DNA of 64,000 nt, taken from the NCBI RefSeq assembly GCF_030161635.1, contig NZ_BSUO01000001.1:4011199-4075198 (forward strand), in the 5' to 3' direction. Origin of the DNA: Mobilicoccus caccae. Its GTDB lineage: Bacteria > Actinomycetota > Actinomycetes > Actinomycetales > Dermatophilaceae. The notes beneath the pieces are model-generated. The model saw only the letters and a list, made by a program, of their open reading frames with translations. It had not been told where the DNA came from and searched no databases. The translations under genes were made by a program, and so were the position numbers. Below are positions 7,625 through 17,363 of the stretch, one piece after another. Each line of letters begins with the position of its first letter. Position 1 is the stretch's first letter.

Positions 7625-8392
7625 ATGAGGCCGGACGATGACATGCGCGTGCTGCATCCCGGATGGGACCCGCGGCGACGCGTGCGCGACCGGCGTCGCC
7701 GCCCGTGGTTCCTCCTGGTCGTGACCGTCGCGGTGATCCTGGTCGCGGGGATCGCGGTCGGACTGTCCCTGCTGCGCATGACGCCCGAGACCCCGCCCAA
7801 CCGTCCGGCGTTCCCGCCGGAGGCCTTCACCACCCCACCGCCAGCGCCGACCCCGCCACCGGCGCCGCAACCCGAGTTCGACCAGGGCGGCCCGCAGGTC
7901 CACGCACCCACGATGCCCACGGCCGCTGCTCGTGTGGCCGGCGCCGGCGACGATACCCGCGCGTGCGACATCGACGACCTGTCCCTGGTGAACCACGGTT
8001 GGGAGAGGGCGACCGGCACCAGCTGGACCAGCGTGACAGCCACCAACATGAAGGACCAGCCGTGCGTGCTCGGCGCCTGGCCGCAGGTCCGCATCGTTCA
8101 GGGGCGGCCGCTGGCGCTGACGTTCCAGCAGGTGTCGAAGGATGCCGACGGACAGCCGGCCGCGCCGCAGCGCCTCCTGCTCGAACCGGGCAGGGGAGCC
8201 TCGATCGTGTTGTGGTGGCGTGGTTACGGGGCCGCCTCCGACGACACGACTCCGCAGCGGTTCTTCATGCGGTTCGGGAGCGGGGACTGGCGTGAGATCC
8301 CCCTCCCGCCTGACCTGACGACACCCTTCGACCTCGTGGACGGTGGCCAGGTCGAGCTGTATCCGTGGCTGCCCACCGTCCCGGCCGGCTGA
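7625..8392 (+). CDS. membrane-anchored protein with DUF4232-like extracytoplasmic domain
   Basis: 255 aa. A basic N-terminus (RRRVRDRRRRP) precedes one membrane segment (WFLLVVTVAVILVAGIAVGL, about residues 27-46), then a Pro/Ala-rich linker (about 55-85) and a globular part with two Cys (CDIDDLSL and QPCVLGAWP). That Cys pair and the T-N-M-x2-QPC-x-L-G pattern resemble DUF4232, a secreted domain common in actinobacteria. A membrane-tethered, outward-facing protein is inferred; its function is unknown. A repeat element (8444-8549) separates it from the convergent SDR gene. Confidence 0.65.
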   Translation: MRPDDDMRVLHPGWDPRRRVRDRRRRPWFLLVVTVAVILVAGIAVGLSLLRMTPETPPNRPAFPPEAFTTPPPAPTPPPAPQPEFDQGGPQVHAPTMPTAAARVAGAGDDTRACDIDDLSLVNHGWERATGTSWTSVTATNMKDQPCVLGAWPQVRIVQGRPLALTFQQVSKDADGQPAAPQRLLLEPGRGASIVLWWRGYGAASDDTTPQRFFMRFGSGDWREIPLPPDLTTPFDLVDGGQVELYPWLPTVPAG

Positions 8393-8443
8393 CCGGCACC
8401 CGAGGCCGGACCTGTCGACGGTATCGGTCCGTTCAGCGGAGGT

Positions 8444-8549
8444 GAAGAACAACACGGACAACTTGGGCCAGGAACTGATGCGCATCGATGCAGGTCAGCG
8501 GCTCAAGGCAAGTCTCTGAGGCGCGTTGATGTCGTCGGTGTTGTTCTTC
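8444..8549. repeat. R1 element copy 1 (~106 bp, inverted terminal arms)
   Basis: Left arm begins GAAGAACAACACGGACAAC. The right arm is the complement of GAAGAACAACACCGACGAC. The interior holds GCAGGTCAGCGGC, shared with other copies. It lies between two convergent genes. Four further copies occur at 32.8, 48.0, 49.2 and 57.5 kb. Confidence 0.85.
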
Positions 8550-8580
8550 CTCGTCGGCGACACGGCGTCGAGGCGCCGAC

Positions 8581-9408
8581 TCAGTCGAGGAACAGGTCGA
8601 CCCGGAGGTCCTCGTCGGGGCCGCCGTACCGGGAGAAGTCGGAGACTCCCGCGTCGCGCAGCACGTCCTCGTCGATGAAGAAGTTGCCCGTGCACTGCCG
8701 CGGGTCGCTGGTGAGGATGACGTGGGCGGCGTCGGCGACGATCTCGGGAGTGCGGCTCATCCGCATCGTCGCCTCCCCGCCGAGGAGGTTGGCCACGGCG
8801 GCGGTGGCGATCGTGGTGCGAGGCCAGAGGCTGTTCGCGGCGATCCCGGCTCCCTTGAGCTCCTCGGCCAACCCGATGGTGACCAGGCTCATGCCGTACT
8901 TGGCGATCGTGTAGCCGAGGTGCCCACCGGCCCACTTGGGCTGCAGGTCGATCGGGGGCGAGAGCGTGAGCACGTGGGCCCACGGCGACGCCTCGAGGTG
9001 GGGGATCGACGCCTTGGCGAGGAGGAACGAGCCGCGGCAGTTGATGTTCTGCATGAGGTCGTACTTCTTCATCGCCAGCTCGCGGGTGGGCGACAGGTCG
9101 ATGGCGCTGGCGTTGTTGACGACGATGTCGATGCCGCCGAAGGTCTCGACGGTCGTCGCCACGGCCTGCAGCACCGACTCCTCCTCCCGCACGTCGCCGA
9201 CGATCGCGAGTGCCCGGCCGCCGGCGGCTTCGATGGCCTCGGCAGCGGTGTGGATCGTGCCCTCGAGCCGCGGATGGGGCTGGTCGGTCTTGGCGAGAAG
9301 GGCGATGTTCGCCCCGTCGCGGGCCGCGCGTTCGGCGATCGCGAGCCCGATGCCGCGGCTGCCTCCGGACATGAGGATCGTCCGGCCGGCGAGTGTCCTG
9401 TCGTTCAT
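8581..9408 (-). CDS. SDR-family NAD(P)-dependent oxidoreductase (HSDL2-like)
   Basis: 275 aa, classical short-chain dehydrogenase. It has the nucleotide-binding SGGSRGIGLAIA (about residues 14-25), NNAS (about 99), and the catalytic Y-x3-K in GYTIAKYGM (about 168-172), with a Ser-containing SPPI before it. The long insertion after the first strand (LLAKTDQPHPRLEGTIHTAAEAI) and the late RQCTGNFFIDEDVL are typical of the hydroxysteroid-dehydrogenase-like 2 subgroup, whose substrates are not well established. Start chosen at 9408, with GAGGAGAG 4-10 bases upstream. No co-transcribed neighbour. Confidence 0.85.
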   Translation of the reverse strand: MNDRTLAGRTILMSGGSRGIGLAIAERAARDGANIALLAKTDQPHPRLEGTIHTAAEAIEAAGGRALAIVGDVREEESVLQAVATTVETFGGIDIVVNNASAIDLSPTRELAMKKYDLMQNINCRGSFLLAKASIPHLEASPWAHVLTLSPPIDLQPKWAGGHLGYTIAKYGMSLVTIGLAEELKGAGIAANSLWPRTTIATAAVANLLGGEATMRMSRTPEIVADAAHVILTSDPRQCTGNFFIDEDVLRDAGVSDFSRYGGPDEDLRVDLFLD

Positions 9409-9687
9409 CTGCTCTCCTCGGGCTGGGGCGTGAGGTGCCAGCACATCACGGACGCCTGTCGTGACGCCCTGACGACGGCCGCGATTCTCTCGAGGAGGTG
9501 TCCTGACCCGGAGGTGCCGCGACGGCCCGCCGCGCTGGGAGGAGAGCCGGACATGGACGGGCCCCGGACGGCGGGCTTCCCCACCACCGTCCAGGGTCCG
9601 GTGTCTATCGTCGCCGGTTTTGCCCGGATCGCCTGCGCGGCGCGCCGTAGCGCGCGACGCACGAAAGAGGAGGCCTGTGGCTCCCGC

Positions 9688-11115
9688 TCACTCGGCCGGG
9701 AGCCCGCGTCGGCTCCCTGGGTGGCCGTCCTCGCCCGCGGCCGCGCGGAGCCACTGCTCCGGGCCGGCACTGCCGACGGGGTACTCCTCCAGCGGCACCT
9801 CGTCGGCGGCCCAGGCGGCGAGGACGGGATCGACGATGCGCCAGCACTCCTCGGCCACGTCGCCGCGCACGGAGAGCAGCGGGTCGCCGGCGATGATGTA
9901 GGACAGGATTTCGCCGTAGGGTCGCATCTCGCTGTCGCCGAGCTCGGCCTGCAGGTCGACGGTGGAGAAGTCGAACGCCCCCTCGGCGCCGCTGGTCGCC
10001 ATCCGGAGACTGAGCGTCTCGGGGTTCATGCCGAACCGCAGAACGTCGGGGGCGGGGTCGTCGACGAATCCGACGGGCACGTGCGCCACGGGGCGGAACC
10101 GGACGACGATCTCGCGGCGACCTCCGAGGGCCTTGCCGCTGCGTAGGGTCACCGGCACGCCCTTCCACCGGGCGTTGGCGACCTCGACGGTGATCTCGCT
10201 CAATGTCTCGGTACAACGGGCGGGATCCACACCCCGCTCGTCGACGTAGGAGGGGATCTCTCGGCCGTCCACGTCACCCGCGGTGTAGCGCGCGCGGTGG
10301 GAGGAGGCGACGGGGTCGTCGCCGTACAGGCGGGTGGCGCGGAGCAGGTGGCCGATGAGGTCGCGCAGCTCGACGGCGTCGACCCGAGACGGTGCCTCCA
10401 TCATGAGCATCGCCATGACGAGCAGCAGGTGGCTCTGCAGCATGTCGCGCAGGGCTCCGGCCTTGTCGTAGTAGCCGGCCCGGTCCTCCAGGGCGATCTG
10501 CTCGTCGTAGATGATCTCGATGGACTCGATGTCGTCGCTGCTCCACACCCGGGAGAGCACGCGGTTGCCGAACCGCAGACCGACGATGTTGAGCACCGTC
10601 GCCCGTCCGAGGAAGTGGTCGACGCGGAAGATCTGCTCCTCACGCACGAAGGAGGTCAGCAGGCGGTTGAACTCGCGGGCCGACTCCTCGCTCTCACCGA
10701 AGGGCTTCTCGAGGGCGAGCCGCAGGTCGTCCGGGAGGTCGAGCTGCGCCAGCACCCGGCACGCCGCGATCGTCACGGCCGGCGGGAGGGCGAAGTAGAG
10801 GACCACGGGCCGGTCGTCGGACAGCGAGGCGAGGAAGGTGGCCATCTGCTCGGGGCTCGTCACGTCGAGGGTGGTGTACCTCGTGCCGGCGACGACGCGC
10901 TCGCGGGCGTGGTCGGGGCAGGCGTTGGTGGTCAGCGCCTCGCGGACGCGCGTCTTCCACTCCTCGTCGGTGTACGTCTCCGTGGCCGCGCCGACGAGGT
11001 GGACGTCGAGGTCGGGGCGTCCGGCGAGCAGGGTCGCCAGTCCCGGCAGGAGGAGTCGTGAGGTCAGATCCCCGGATGCTCCGAGGACGGCCAGGGTCAC
11101 CTTGTCGGTCGTCAT
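9688..11115 (-). CDS. zwf: glucose-6-phosphate dehydrogenase
   Basis: 475 aa. Oxidises glucose 6-phosphate to 6-phosphogluconolactone with NADP, the entry to the oxidative pentose phosphate pathway. The N-terminal Rossmann motif GASGDL is at residues 12-17, EKPFGE follows at about 138, and the active-site RVDHFLGR (family R-[IV]-D-H-[FY]-L-G-K, His as base) is near 170. The last Lys of that motif is Arg here. The C-terminal half carries SYVDERGVDP and the usual beta-sheet domain. The gene stands alone rather than with opcA, tal and pgl, so it may be a second zwf copy. Confidence 0.88.
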   Translation of the reverse strand: MTTDKVTLAVLGASGDLTSRLLLPGLATLLAGRPDLDVHLVGAATETYTDEEWKTRVREALTTNACPDHARERVVAGTRYTTLDVTSPEQMATFLASLSDDRPVVLYFALPPAVTIAACRVLAQLDLPDDLRLALEKPFGESEESAREFNRLLTSFVREEQIFRVDHFLGRATVLNIVGLRFGNRVLSRVWSSDDIESIEIIYDEQIALEDRAGYYDKAGALRDMLQSHLLLVMAMLMMEAPSRVDAVELRDLIGHLLRATRLYGDDPVASSHRARYTAGDVDGREIPSYVDERGVDPARCTETLSEITVEVANARWKGVPVTLRSGKALGGRREIVVRFRPVAHVPVGFVDDPAPDVLRFGMNPETLSLRMATSGAEGAFDFSTVDLQAELGDSEMRPYGEILSYIIAGDPLLSVRGDVAEECWRIVDPVLAAWAADEVPLEEYPVGSAGPEQWLRAAAGEDGHPGSRRGLPAE

Positions 11116-11186
11116 GTCGCTCCGTTCGCGGGCGGGTCGGGGCCGCGTCGATCCTCTCGCACGGCCTCCGATTCCGATACCCGAGA

Positions 11187-11223
11187 CGCCCCACCACACG
11201 CTTGTCGCGTGTGCGGTGGGGCG
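11187..11223 (-). terminator. hairpin downstream of the epimerase gene
   Basis: CGCCCCACCACACGC, 5-base loop region, then GCGTGTGCGGTGGGGCG: a long GC-rich stem with a two-base bulge, 9 bases past the epimerase stop codon. It has no U-tract, as is usual for actinobacterial terminators. Confidence 0.65.
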
Positions 11224-11231
11224 TGGGCGCG

Positions 11232-12418
11232 TCAGGCCGCGCGGGTGACGGAGGGGGAGTCGCCGGGGATGAAGTCCGCCGCACGCTCGCCGAGGCCGAG
11301 GAGGTGTTCCAGGGCGTCGGCGCAGCGTCCGCAGGCCCGGCCGTCGCCGTACGGATTCACGGCCGTGGCCATCGCCTCGTACGCGACCGCGTCGTCGAAC
11401 AGCCGCGTCAGGTGGGCCAGTACCTCCGCCTCGTCGGTGCCGATGAGGCGCGCCGTGCCCGCCTCGACGGCCTCGGGACGTTCGGTGGTGTCGCGGGCCA
11501 CGAGGACCGGCACGCCGAGACCGGGTGCCTCCTCCTGCAGGCCGCCCGAGTCGGTGAGGACGACCGTGGCCCGGCGCAGTTCGTCGACGAACGTCACGTA
11601 GTCGAGCGGATCGCGCAGGTCGACGTTGGGCAGGTCCCCGACCCGAGGGACGACGGCGGCACGCACGGCCGGGTTGAGGTGCAGCGGCATGACGATGTCG
11701 ACGTCGGGGTGCGAGCCGGCGAAGGCGGTGATCGCGCGGGCGATGCCCTCCATGCGTTCCCCGAGATTCTCTCGGCGGTGCAGGGTGATGAGGAGCCGGC
11801 GACGCGCTGCCTGGGGGCCGTGGAGCGCCTGCGCGTCGGTGCCCCCAGGGCCGGCAGCCCGTCGACCACCCGGTGCAGGGCGTCGATCACCGTGTTGCCG
11901 GTGACGACGATGCGGCGGGGGTCGACGTTCTCGGCCAGCAGCGCCGCGCGGTTGCCGGCGGTGGGCGCCAGGTGGAGGTCGGCGAGGCGCCCGATGAGCT
12001 GCCGGTTCGCCTCCTCCGGGAACGGCGAGGCGAGGTCGCCGGTCCGCAGGCCCGCCTCGAGGTGGACGACGGGCACCTGCGCGTAGAACGCGGCCTGAGC
12101 AGCGGCGTTGGCGGTGCTCGTGTCGCCGTGGACGACGACGGCGGCGGGCCGCAGATCGGCGAGGATCGGCGTCAGGCGGGTCAGGGTCTTGGCGACGATG
12201 GACTCGATGCCCTGACCGGGCTCGAACAGCTCGAGGTCGTGCTCGGGCACGATGCCGAAGACGTCGTTGACCTGCGTCAACATCTCGCGATGCTGGCCGG
12301 TGACGACGACCTGGACGTCGAAGACGTCGCGGTCGCGGCACTCGAGCACGAGCGGAGCCATCTTGATGGCCTCGGGCCGGGTTCCGTACACGAACAGGAC
12401 GAGCGGGCGTGTGCTCAC
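11232..12418 (-). CDS. wecB: UDP-N-acetylglucosamine 2-epimerase, frameshifted as read
   Basis: Interconverts UDP-GlcNAc and UDP-ManNAc for cell-surface polymers. The family order is clear: FVYGTRPEAIKMAPL at the N-terminus, VHGDTSTANAAAQAAFY, VHLEAGLRTGD, then LITLHRRENLGERM, LTDSGGLQEEAPGLG and the closing NPYGDG. The first ~190 codons and the rest are in different frames. One base is missing in the G5 run whose complement is C 11842-11846; a sixth G gives ALGGTDAQAL and a 395-aa product, the usual length. I chose GTG 12418 (VSTRPLVLFVYG). A sequencing error is the likeliest cause. It lies downstream of the conserved module at 12.6 kb. Confidence 0.85.
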
Positions 12419-12624
12419 GATGTGGGTCGCTTTCTCGGTAGCAGGCAGGCCGGCGGCCTCCGAGACGCAGCGACGACTGCGCATGCGAGCATGGCGAGAT
12501 CCCCCTGATCGCTCAGCTCGGATGGGCGATCACCGACCGCCCGACCCCCGGGTGACGCCGGGCACCCCGGCCCGTCGTGACGTGCGCCCGAAGACGTCCC
12601 GTGTGGCCACTCCCCTCCGGACCA

Positions 12625-12706
12625 CTCGTCTTGGACGAACGTTCACATCGCGTCGTCTCCGTTGTACTCCGAGTGACGCCCGGGGCGCCACGATCCTGGG
12701 ATGCAT
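12625..12706. promoter_or_regulatory. conserved intergenic module, copy A
   Basis: An 82-bp stretch closely matched at 34069-34149. Shared blocks in order: CTCGTC-x-TGGACG, CGTTCAC, GCGTC-x-TC, GTTGTACTC, then after ~16 divergent bases CCA-x2-ATC and GGATGCAT. It sits in the 358-base gap between the minus-strand epimerase and the plus-strand BCCT gene. The rest of that gap shows nothing recognisable. Either gene could be the target. On the minus strand GAGTACAAC could hold a -10 element (TACAAC), but no good -35 is fixed. Confidence 0.6.
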
Positions 12707-12776
12707 CGGCGGTGAGGGCCGTTTCGCCGTCGCGCTCGGCCGAACGACGCCTCGGTTGCGCGTAGCTTGTCGATCC

Positions 12777-14831
12777 ATGACAGACCGACATCCCGACGCC
12801 CGCTCAGGCCCCGGCGCCGATCCGGAATCGAGCTCCAGGGCAACTGAACTCGAACAAGGGCCGGATGCCCCGCCCCGTCGGTCCCGGCGAGGTCGGCGTC
12901 TGGACCGGGCTCGGAATCTGATGCACCAAGCAGGGCAGGCCGGAAACTACCCCCACGGAGTTCATCCGGCCCTGGTGCCCGGTGTCTCGGTCGACGATCA
13001 GCGCTACGACTACCGCACCGACCGCGTCGTCGTGGTCGTGGTGGCGGTGACGATCCTGGCCTTCCTCGCGTGGGGCCTGCTCGACACGGAAGGTCTGGCG
13101 GCGGCCTCGGAGACGGCGCTGGTCTGGGTCACCACCTACTTCGGGTGGTTCTGCAGCGTGCTGGCGGCCGTCGTCCTCTTCTTCATGCTGTGGATCGGTT
13201 TCGGCCGGTACGGACGCATCCCGCTCGGGCTGGATGGTGAGAAGCCCGAGTACACGACCTTCTCGTGGGTCGCGATGCTGTTCGCCGCCGGGATGGGCGT
13301 CGGACTGCTGTTCTTCGGCCCGTACGAGCCGATGCAGTACTACCTCGAGCCGGCTCCCGGCACGGTGGACCCGCAGACCCGCGAGGCCATGCATCGGGCC
13401 CTGGTCCAGACGGTGTTCCACTGGGGTCCCCAGGCCTGGGCGATGTACGCGCTGGTGGGGGCGACCGTGGCCTACGGCGCCTACCGGCGCGGCCGGACCG
13501 TCCTCATGAGCTCGATCTTCGAATCCCTCATCGGCCGTGACGGTGTGCGCGGTGCCCGTGGCCGGATCATCGACATCTTCGCGATCATCGCCACCCTGTT
13601 CGGCACGGCTGCCGCGCTGGGCATCGGTGCCCTGCAGATCGGCCGCGGCGTCCAGATCGCGGGCGGTCTCGGTGAGATCAACACCCCGATGCTGCTCGGC
13701 ATCGTCGCCGTCCTCACGGCGGTGTTCATCACCTCGGCGGTCAGCGGGGTGGCCCGAGGCATCCGCTACCTGTCCAACATCAACATGGTCTTCGCCGTGA
13801 TCGTCGCGATCTTCGTCTTCCTGGTGGGTCCGACCCTGTTCCTGGTGAACTTCATCCCGTCGGTCATCGCGCAGTACCTCTCGGAGACGCTGACCCTGAT
13901 CGCCTACTCGGCCAGCTACGGCGAATAGCAGGAGGTGTTCCTCCGCTCCTGGACGGTCTTCTATTGGGCGTGGTGGGTGTCGTGGTCGCCCTTCGTCGGC
14001 ATCTTCATCGCCAAGATCTCCCGCGGTCGCACCCTGCGGGAGTTCGTCGTCGTCGTCATCCTCGTGCCGTCGTTGGTGTGCCTGACCTCGTTCTCCATCT
14101 ACGGCGGCACGTCGATGTGGATGCAGGAGCAGGGCATCGCCGACATCGGCGGAGCACCCAACGCCCAGGACGCGCTGTTCATCCTGCTCGACGCGCTCCC
14201 GTTGTCGACGATCACGCCGATCGTCGTCATCTTCATGCTCACGGTCTTCTTCGTCACCAGCGCCGATTCGGCCTCCGTCGTCATGGGCAGCCTGGCTCAG
14301 CGAGGGCGCGCGACCCCCTCTCACGGGGTCGTCATCATGCTGGGTCTGTTCTTGTTGGCGATCGCGATCGTGTTCCTGCTCATCGGTGGACAGGCCGCTT
14401 TGCAGGGCATGCAGAACTTCGTCGTCGTGTCGGCCTTGCCGTTCGCCGTCGCGATGGTGGTGATGATGGTGGCCTTCGTCAAGGATCTGCGCAGCGACCC
14501 GGCTGCCATCCGGCGGCTGTATGCGGAGACGGCGGTCGAACAGGCCGTCCGTGAGGGTGTGCGGCACCACGGCGACGACTTCGCGATCGCGGTCGAGCCT
14601 GCGGAGGACGGCAAGGGCGCGGGCGCCGACTACGACTCGCTCGCGCCACCGGTCACGCAGTGGTACCAGCGGCGAGACGAGTTCGGCGAGCCGATCGACT
14701 ACGACTACGAGCGCGGTCAGTACGTCGACAGCCTCGACGCCGACGCCACCCACGAGACGCCGTCCGGTGGGGAGGTGGAGGCCCGTTCCGGCCGCCGGGA
14801 GTCGCTCGGTCGCGAAGACGAGCAGTCCTGA
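12777..14831 (+). CDS. BCCT-family (betaine/carnitine/choline) transporter, interrupted by an amber codon
   Basis: Twelve-helix Na+- or H+-coupled uptake system for glycine betaine-type osmolytes. It is 684 codons if read through. A hydrophilic ~80-residue N-terminus precedes the core, which has the Gly-rich GMGVGLLFFGPYEP, FHWGPQAWAMYA, and the signature WTVFYWAWWVSWSPFVG. A long acidic cytoplasmic tail follows, as in osmosensing BetP-type carriers. At 13926-13928 the codon TAG lies in frame between SASYGE and QEVFLRSWTVF, cutting the protein at 383 aa before the signature helix. Both sides stay in one frame, so this is a substitution (TGG or CAG are one step away), unlike the G-run losses elsewhere. 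Confidence 0.88.
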
Positions 14832-14842
14832 CCGGGGAGACA

Positions 14843-14880
14843 TGACGAGGGCCGGTGCGACATCGCACCGGCCCTCGTCA
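14843..14880. terminator. perfect 18-bp hairpin, bidirectional terminator
   Basis: TGACGAGGGCCGGTGCGA, two-base loop CA, then the exact complement. It lies between the convergent BCCT and catalase genes, 12 bases past the BCCT stop. Its perfect symmetry would serve both strands. Confidence 0.85.
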
Positions 14881-14903
14881 CCACGTCTCGGCCCGCTCGT
14901 GGG

Positions 14904-17103
14904 TCAGCCGAGGACCGGGGAAACCGGTCCCAGGCGCGGTGGGCACCGAGGAGATCGACGAGGGTGCCGACCGCCTTGTCGGCGTCCTTCTCCTGAACGA
15001 TGCCGGGAGTGCCGGCCTCGATGCCCGCAGCGGCCATGGCGGCCTCGGCCTCGGGCAGGAACGCGATGGCCTTGCAGTGGCGGTACATCTCGCCGATCAG
15101 CAGGGTCAGGCGCGGGTCGACGGCCGAGTTCGGCACGCCGGAGGGGTCGCCCGCCTTGGCGTCGAACGCGGCGGCGGAATCCGGTGCCGGGGCGATCGCC
15201 GACACGGCCAGGAGTGCGTCGAACTCGATGGACCGGGTCGTCAGCAGCGTCCGGTCGATCACGACGTCCTTCTTGCCACCGAGGTGGCCGCCGTGAGCGG
15301 CGACGACGAACGGCGTCATGCCCGCCTTCTCGACCGCGGCGGAGGCCTTCTTCACCTGGGCCAGGTCGGCGTCGTCATCGGCGACGATGCCGACGATGCG
15401 GCCGTCGACGGGGAAGTTCATCTCCGCCTTGACCTGCGAGAGGGCCGGGCTGGGCTCGACGTCCGCGACCTTCGTGGACGGCTCGGGTACCGGCAGCCCC
15501 AGGCCGGTGGCCACGGTCTTCGCGAGATCGGTGTCGACCGCCGCGAGGTGTGCGAGCTGCCGCTCACGAACCGGGTTCTCGTAGCACTTGCCCAGTTCGA
15601 AGGTGTAGGCCGCGGCGACATGGTCCTGCTCCACGGGCGTCAGGCTGCGGTAGAACATCCGCACCTGGCTGAGGTGGTCGTCGAACGTGGCCGGCACGGC
15701 CCGGACCTTCTCACCCGAGACGGGCGTGGAGACCTCGACGAACGGGCGCTGCGCCTCCGGAGTCTCGGCCGGGTTGCCGGCGTCGATGCTGTTCGGCCGG
15801 TAGGGCGCCTGGCCGGTGTGCACCGCGTGCTGGTGGAACCCGTCGCGGAGCATGTCGTTGACCGGCGCGTGCGCGCGGTTGATCGGGATCTGCGCGAAGT
15901 TGGGGCCACCGAGCCGCGTGAGCTGGGTGTCGACGTAGCTGAACAGGCGGGCCTGCAGCAGCGGGTCGTTGGTCACGTCGATGCCCGGCACGAGGTGGCC
16001 GGGGTTGAACATGACCTGCTCGGTCTCGGCGAAGTAGTTCGTCGGGTTGGCGTTCAGGGTCATCTTGCCGAGCAACTGCACCGGGCAGAGCTCCTCGGGG
16101 ACGAGCTTCGTCGGGTCGAGCAGGTCGATGCCCTCGAACATCTCGTCCTGGGTGTCCGGCATGACCTGCACGCCGAGCTCCCAGGAGGGGAAGGCGCCGG
16201 CCTCGATCGCGTCGGCGAGGTCGCGGCGGTGGAAGTCGGGGTCGGCGCCCGCGGCGAGCTGGGCCTCCTCCCACGTCATCGAGTGGACTCCCGCGACGGG
16301 CTTCCAATGGAACTTGACCAGGCACGTCTCGCCGTCGGCGTTCGTCAGGCGGAAGGTGTGGACGCCGAAACCCTCCATCGTGCGGAACGAGGCGGGGATG
16401 CCGCGGTCGGACATGTTCCACATGGTGTGGGCCTGGGCCTCGGTGTGCAGGGAGACGAAGTCCCAGAACGTGTCGTGGGCGCTCTGCGCCTGGGGGATCT
16501 CGCGGTCCGGGTGGGGCTTGGCCGCGTGCACGACGTCGGGGAACTTGATGCCGTCCTGGATGAAGAAGACGGGGATGTTGTTGCCGACGAGGTCGTAGTT
16601 GCCCTCCTCGGTGTAGAACTTCGTCGCGAATCCGCGGGTGTCGCGCACGGTGTCGGCCGAGCCGCGGGAGCCCAGCACGGTGGAGAACCGCACGAAGACG
16701 GGGGTCTCGATCTTCTCGGCGAGGAACCTGGCCGTGGTGATCTTGGCGCCCGTGCCGTAGGAGGTGAACACGCCGTGCGCCCCGGCGCCACGGGCGTGCA
16801 CGACACGCTCGGGGATGCGCTCGTGGTCGAAGTGCATGATCTTCTCGCGCAGGTGGTGGTCCTGCAGGAGCGTCGGGCCGCGGCGTCCGGCCTTGAGGGA
16901 GTGGTCGCTGTCGCGCAGCCGCGTCCCGGTGGCCGTGGTGAGGAACTCACCCTGCTGGGAGCGAGGCGCCACCGCGGATGCCCCGAAGGGACAGCCGGTC
17001 GCCGTGACGGTCTCGGGGGCACGCTGGTCGGGGTTCGGCACCGGGGGTGTGGTGGGGGCCGTGGGTTCCTCGACCGTGGGGGAGGGTTCTCCTGCTGAGC
17101 CAT
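14904..17103 (-). CDS. katE: large-subunit catalase (HPII type), frameshifted at both ends as read
   Basis: Breaks down hydrogen peroxide; haem enzyme. Catalytic His in RVVHARGAGAHG, distal Asn in LVGNNIPVFFIQDG, haem-ligand Tyr in RLFSYVDTQLTR, and a C-terminal flavodoxin/GATase-like domain (VDGRIVGIVADDDADL onward) found only in large catalases. The initiation region MAQQENPPP joins the body only if one G is restored in the G5 run at 17078-17082. The C-terminus stops at 14904 (FPRVLG) only if one base is restored near 14915; as read it runs on through the terminator to 14717. Both repairs give exactly 734 codons. AAAGGA precedes the start. Confidence 0.85.
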
Positions 17104-17226
17104 GGCGGTCCTTTCAGGGGTGCATGCGGTGTCACCCGTGCCAGTGCCCCGGATCGGGCATTTCATGCCTGTCGGCTCCGGCCGTCGTCGACTTCGGGAC
17201 GCCGCGAGTCGGCGGTCGAGCCTCGT

Positions 17227-17266
17227 CCTGGTGTCCTGGTGTCCTGGTGTCCTGGTGTCCTGGTGT
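17227..17266. repeat. five tandem copies of an 8-bp unit
   Basis: CCTGGTGT repeated five times without interruption, in the 260-base gap between the divergent catalase and FAD oxidoreductase genes. The array is 98 bases before the oxidoreductase start. Copy-number change could alter promoter spacing; no promoter was identified to test this. Confidence 0.9.
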
Positions 17267-17363
17267 CCGGGGTCGTGGGCGGGGTTGTGTCCGGGGACGG
17301 GCGGGTAAGGCCGGGGCAGACCCGGTTCCGACGTCGACGCCTCGGCGAGAGAGCGAGATCCCC

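Noticed and set aside
11232..12418. Programmed ribosomal frameshift in wecB, katE and others
   Set aside because: The sites lack a shared slippery heptamer and each is cured by adding one base to a short G/C run; error or mutation fits better. CCCAAAA in the IS3 elements is the only credible programmed site.
13926..13928. Pyrrolysine or programmed read-through at the BCCT amber
   Set aside because: No pyl genes or read-through context visible; a nonsense mutation is simpler.
12804..14843. 679-codon frame antisense to the BCCT gene
   Set aside because: His/Asp/Glu-rich composition is a mirror of the GC-rich codons of the transporter; BCCT motifs are clear on the other strand.
14855..17098. 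747-codon plus-strand frame antisense to catalase
   Set aside because: KatE motifs are unmistakable on the minus strand.
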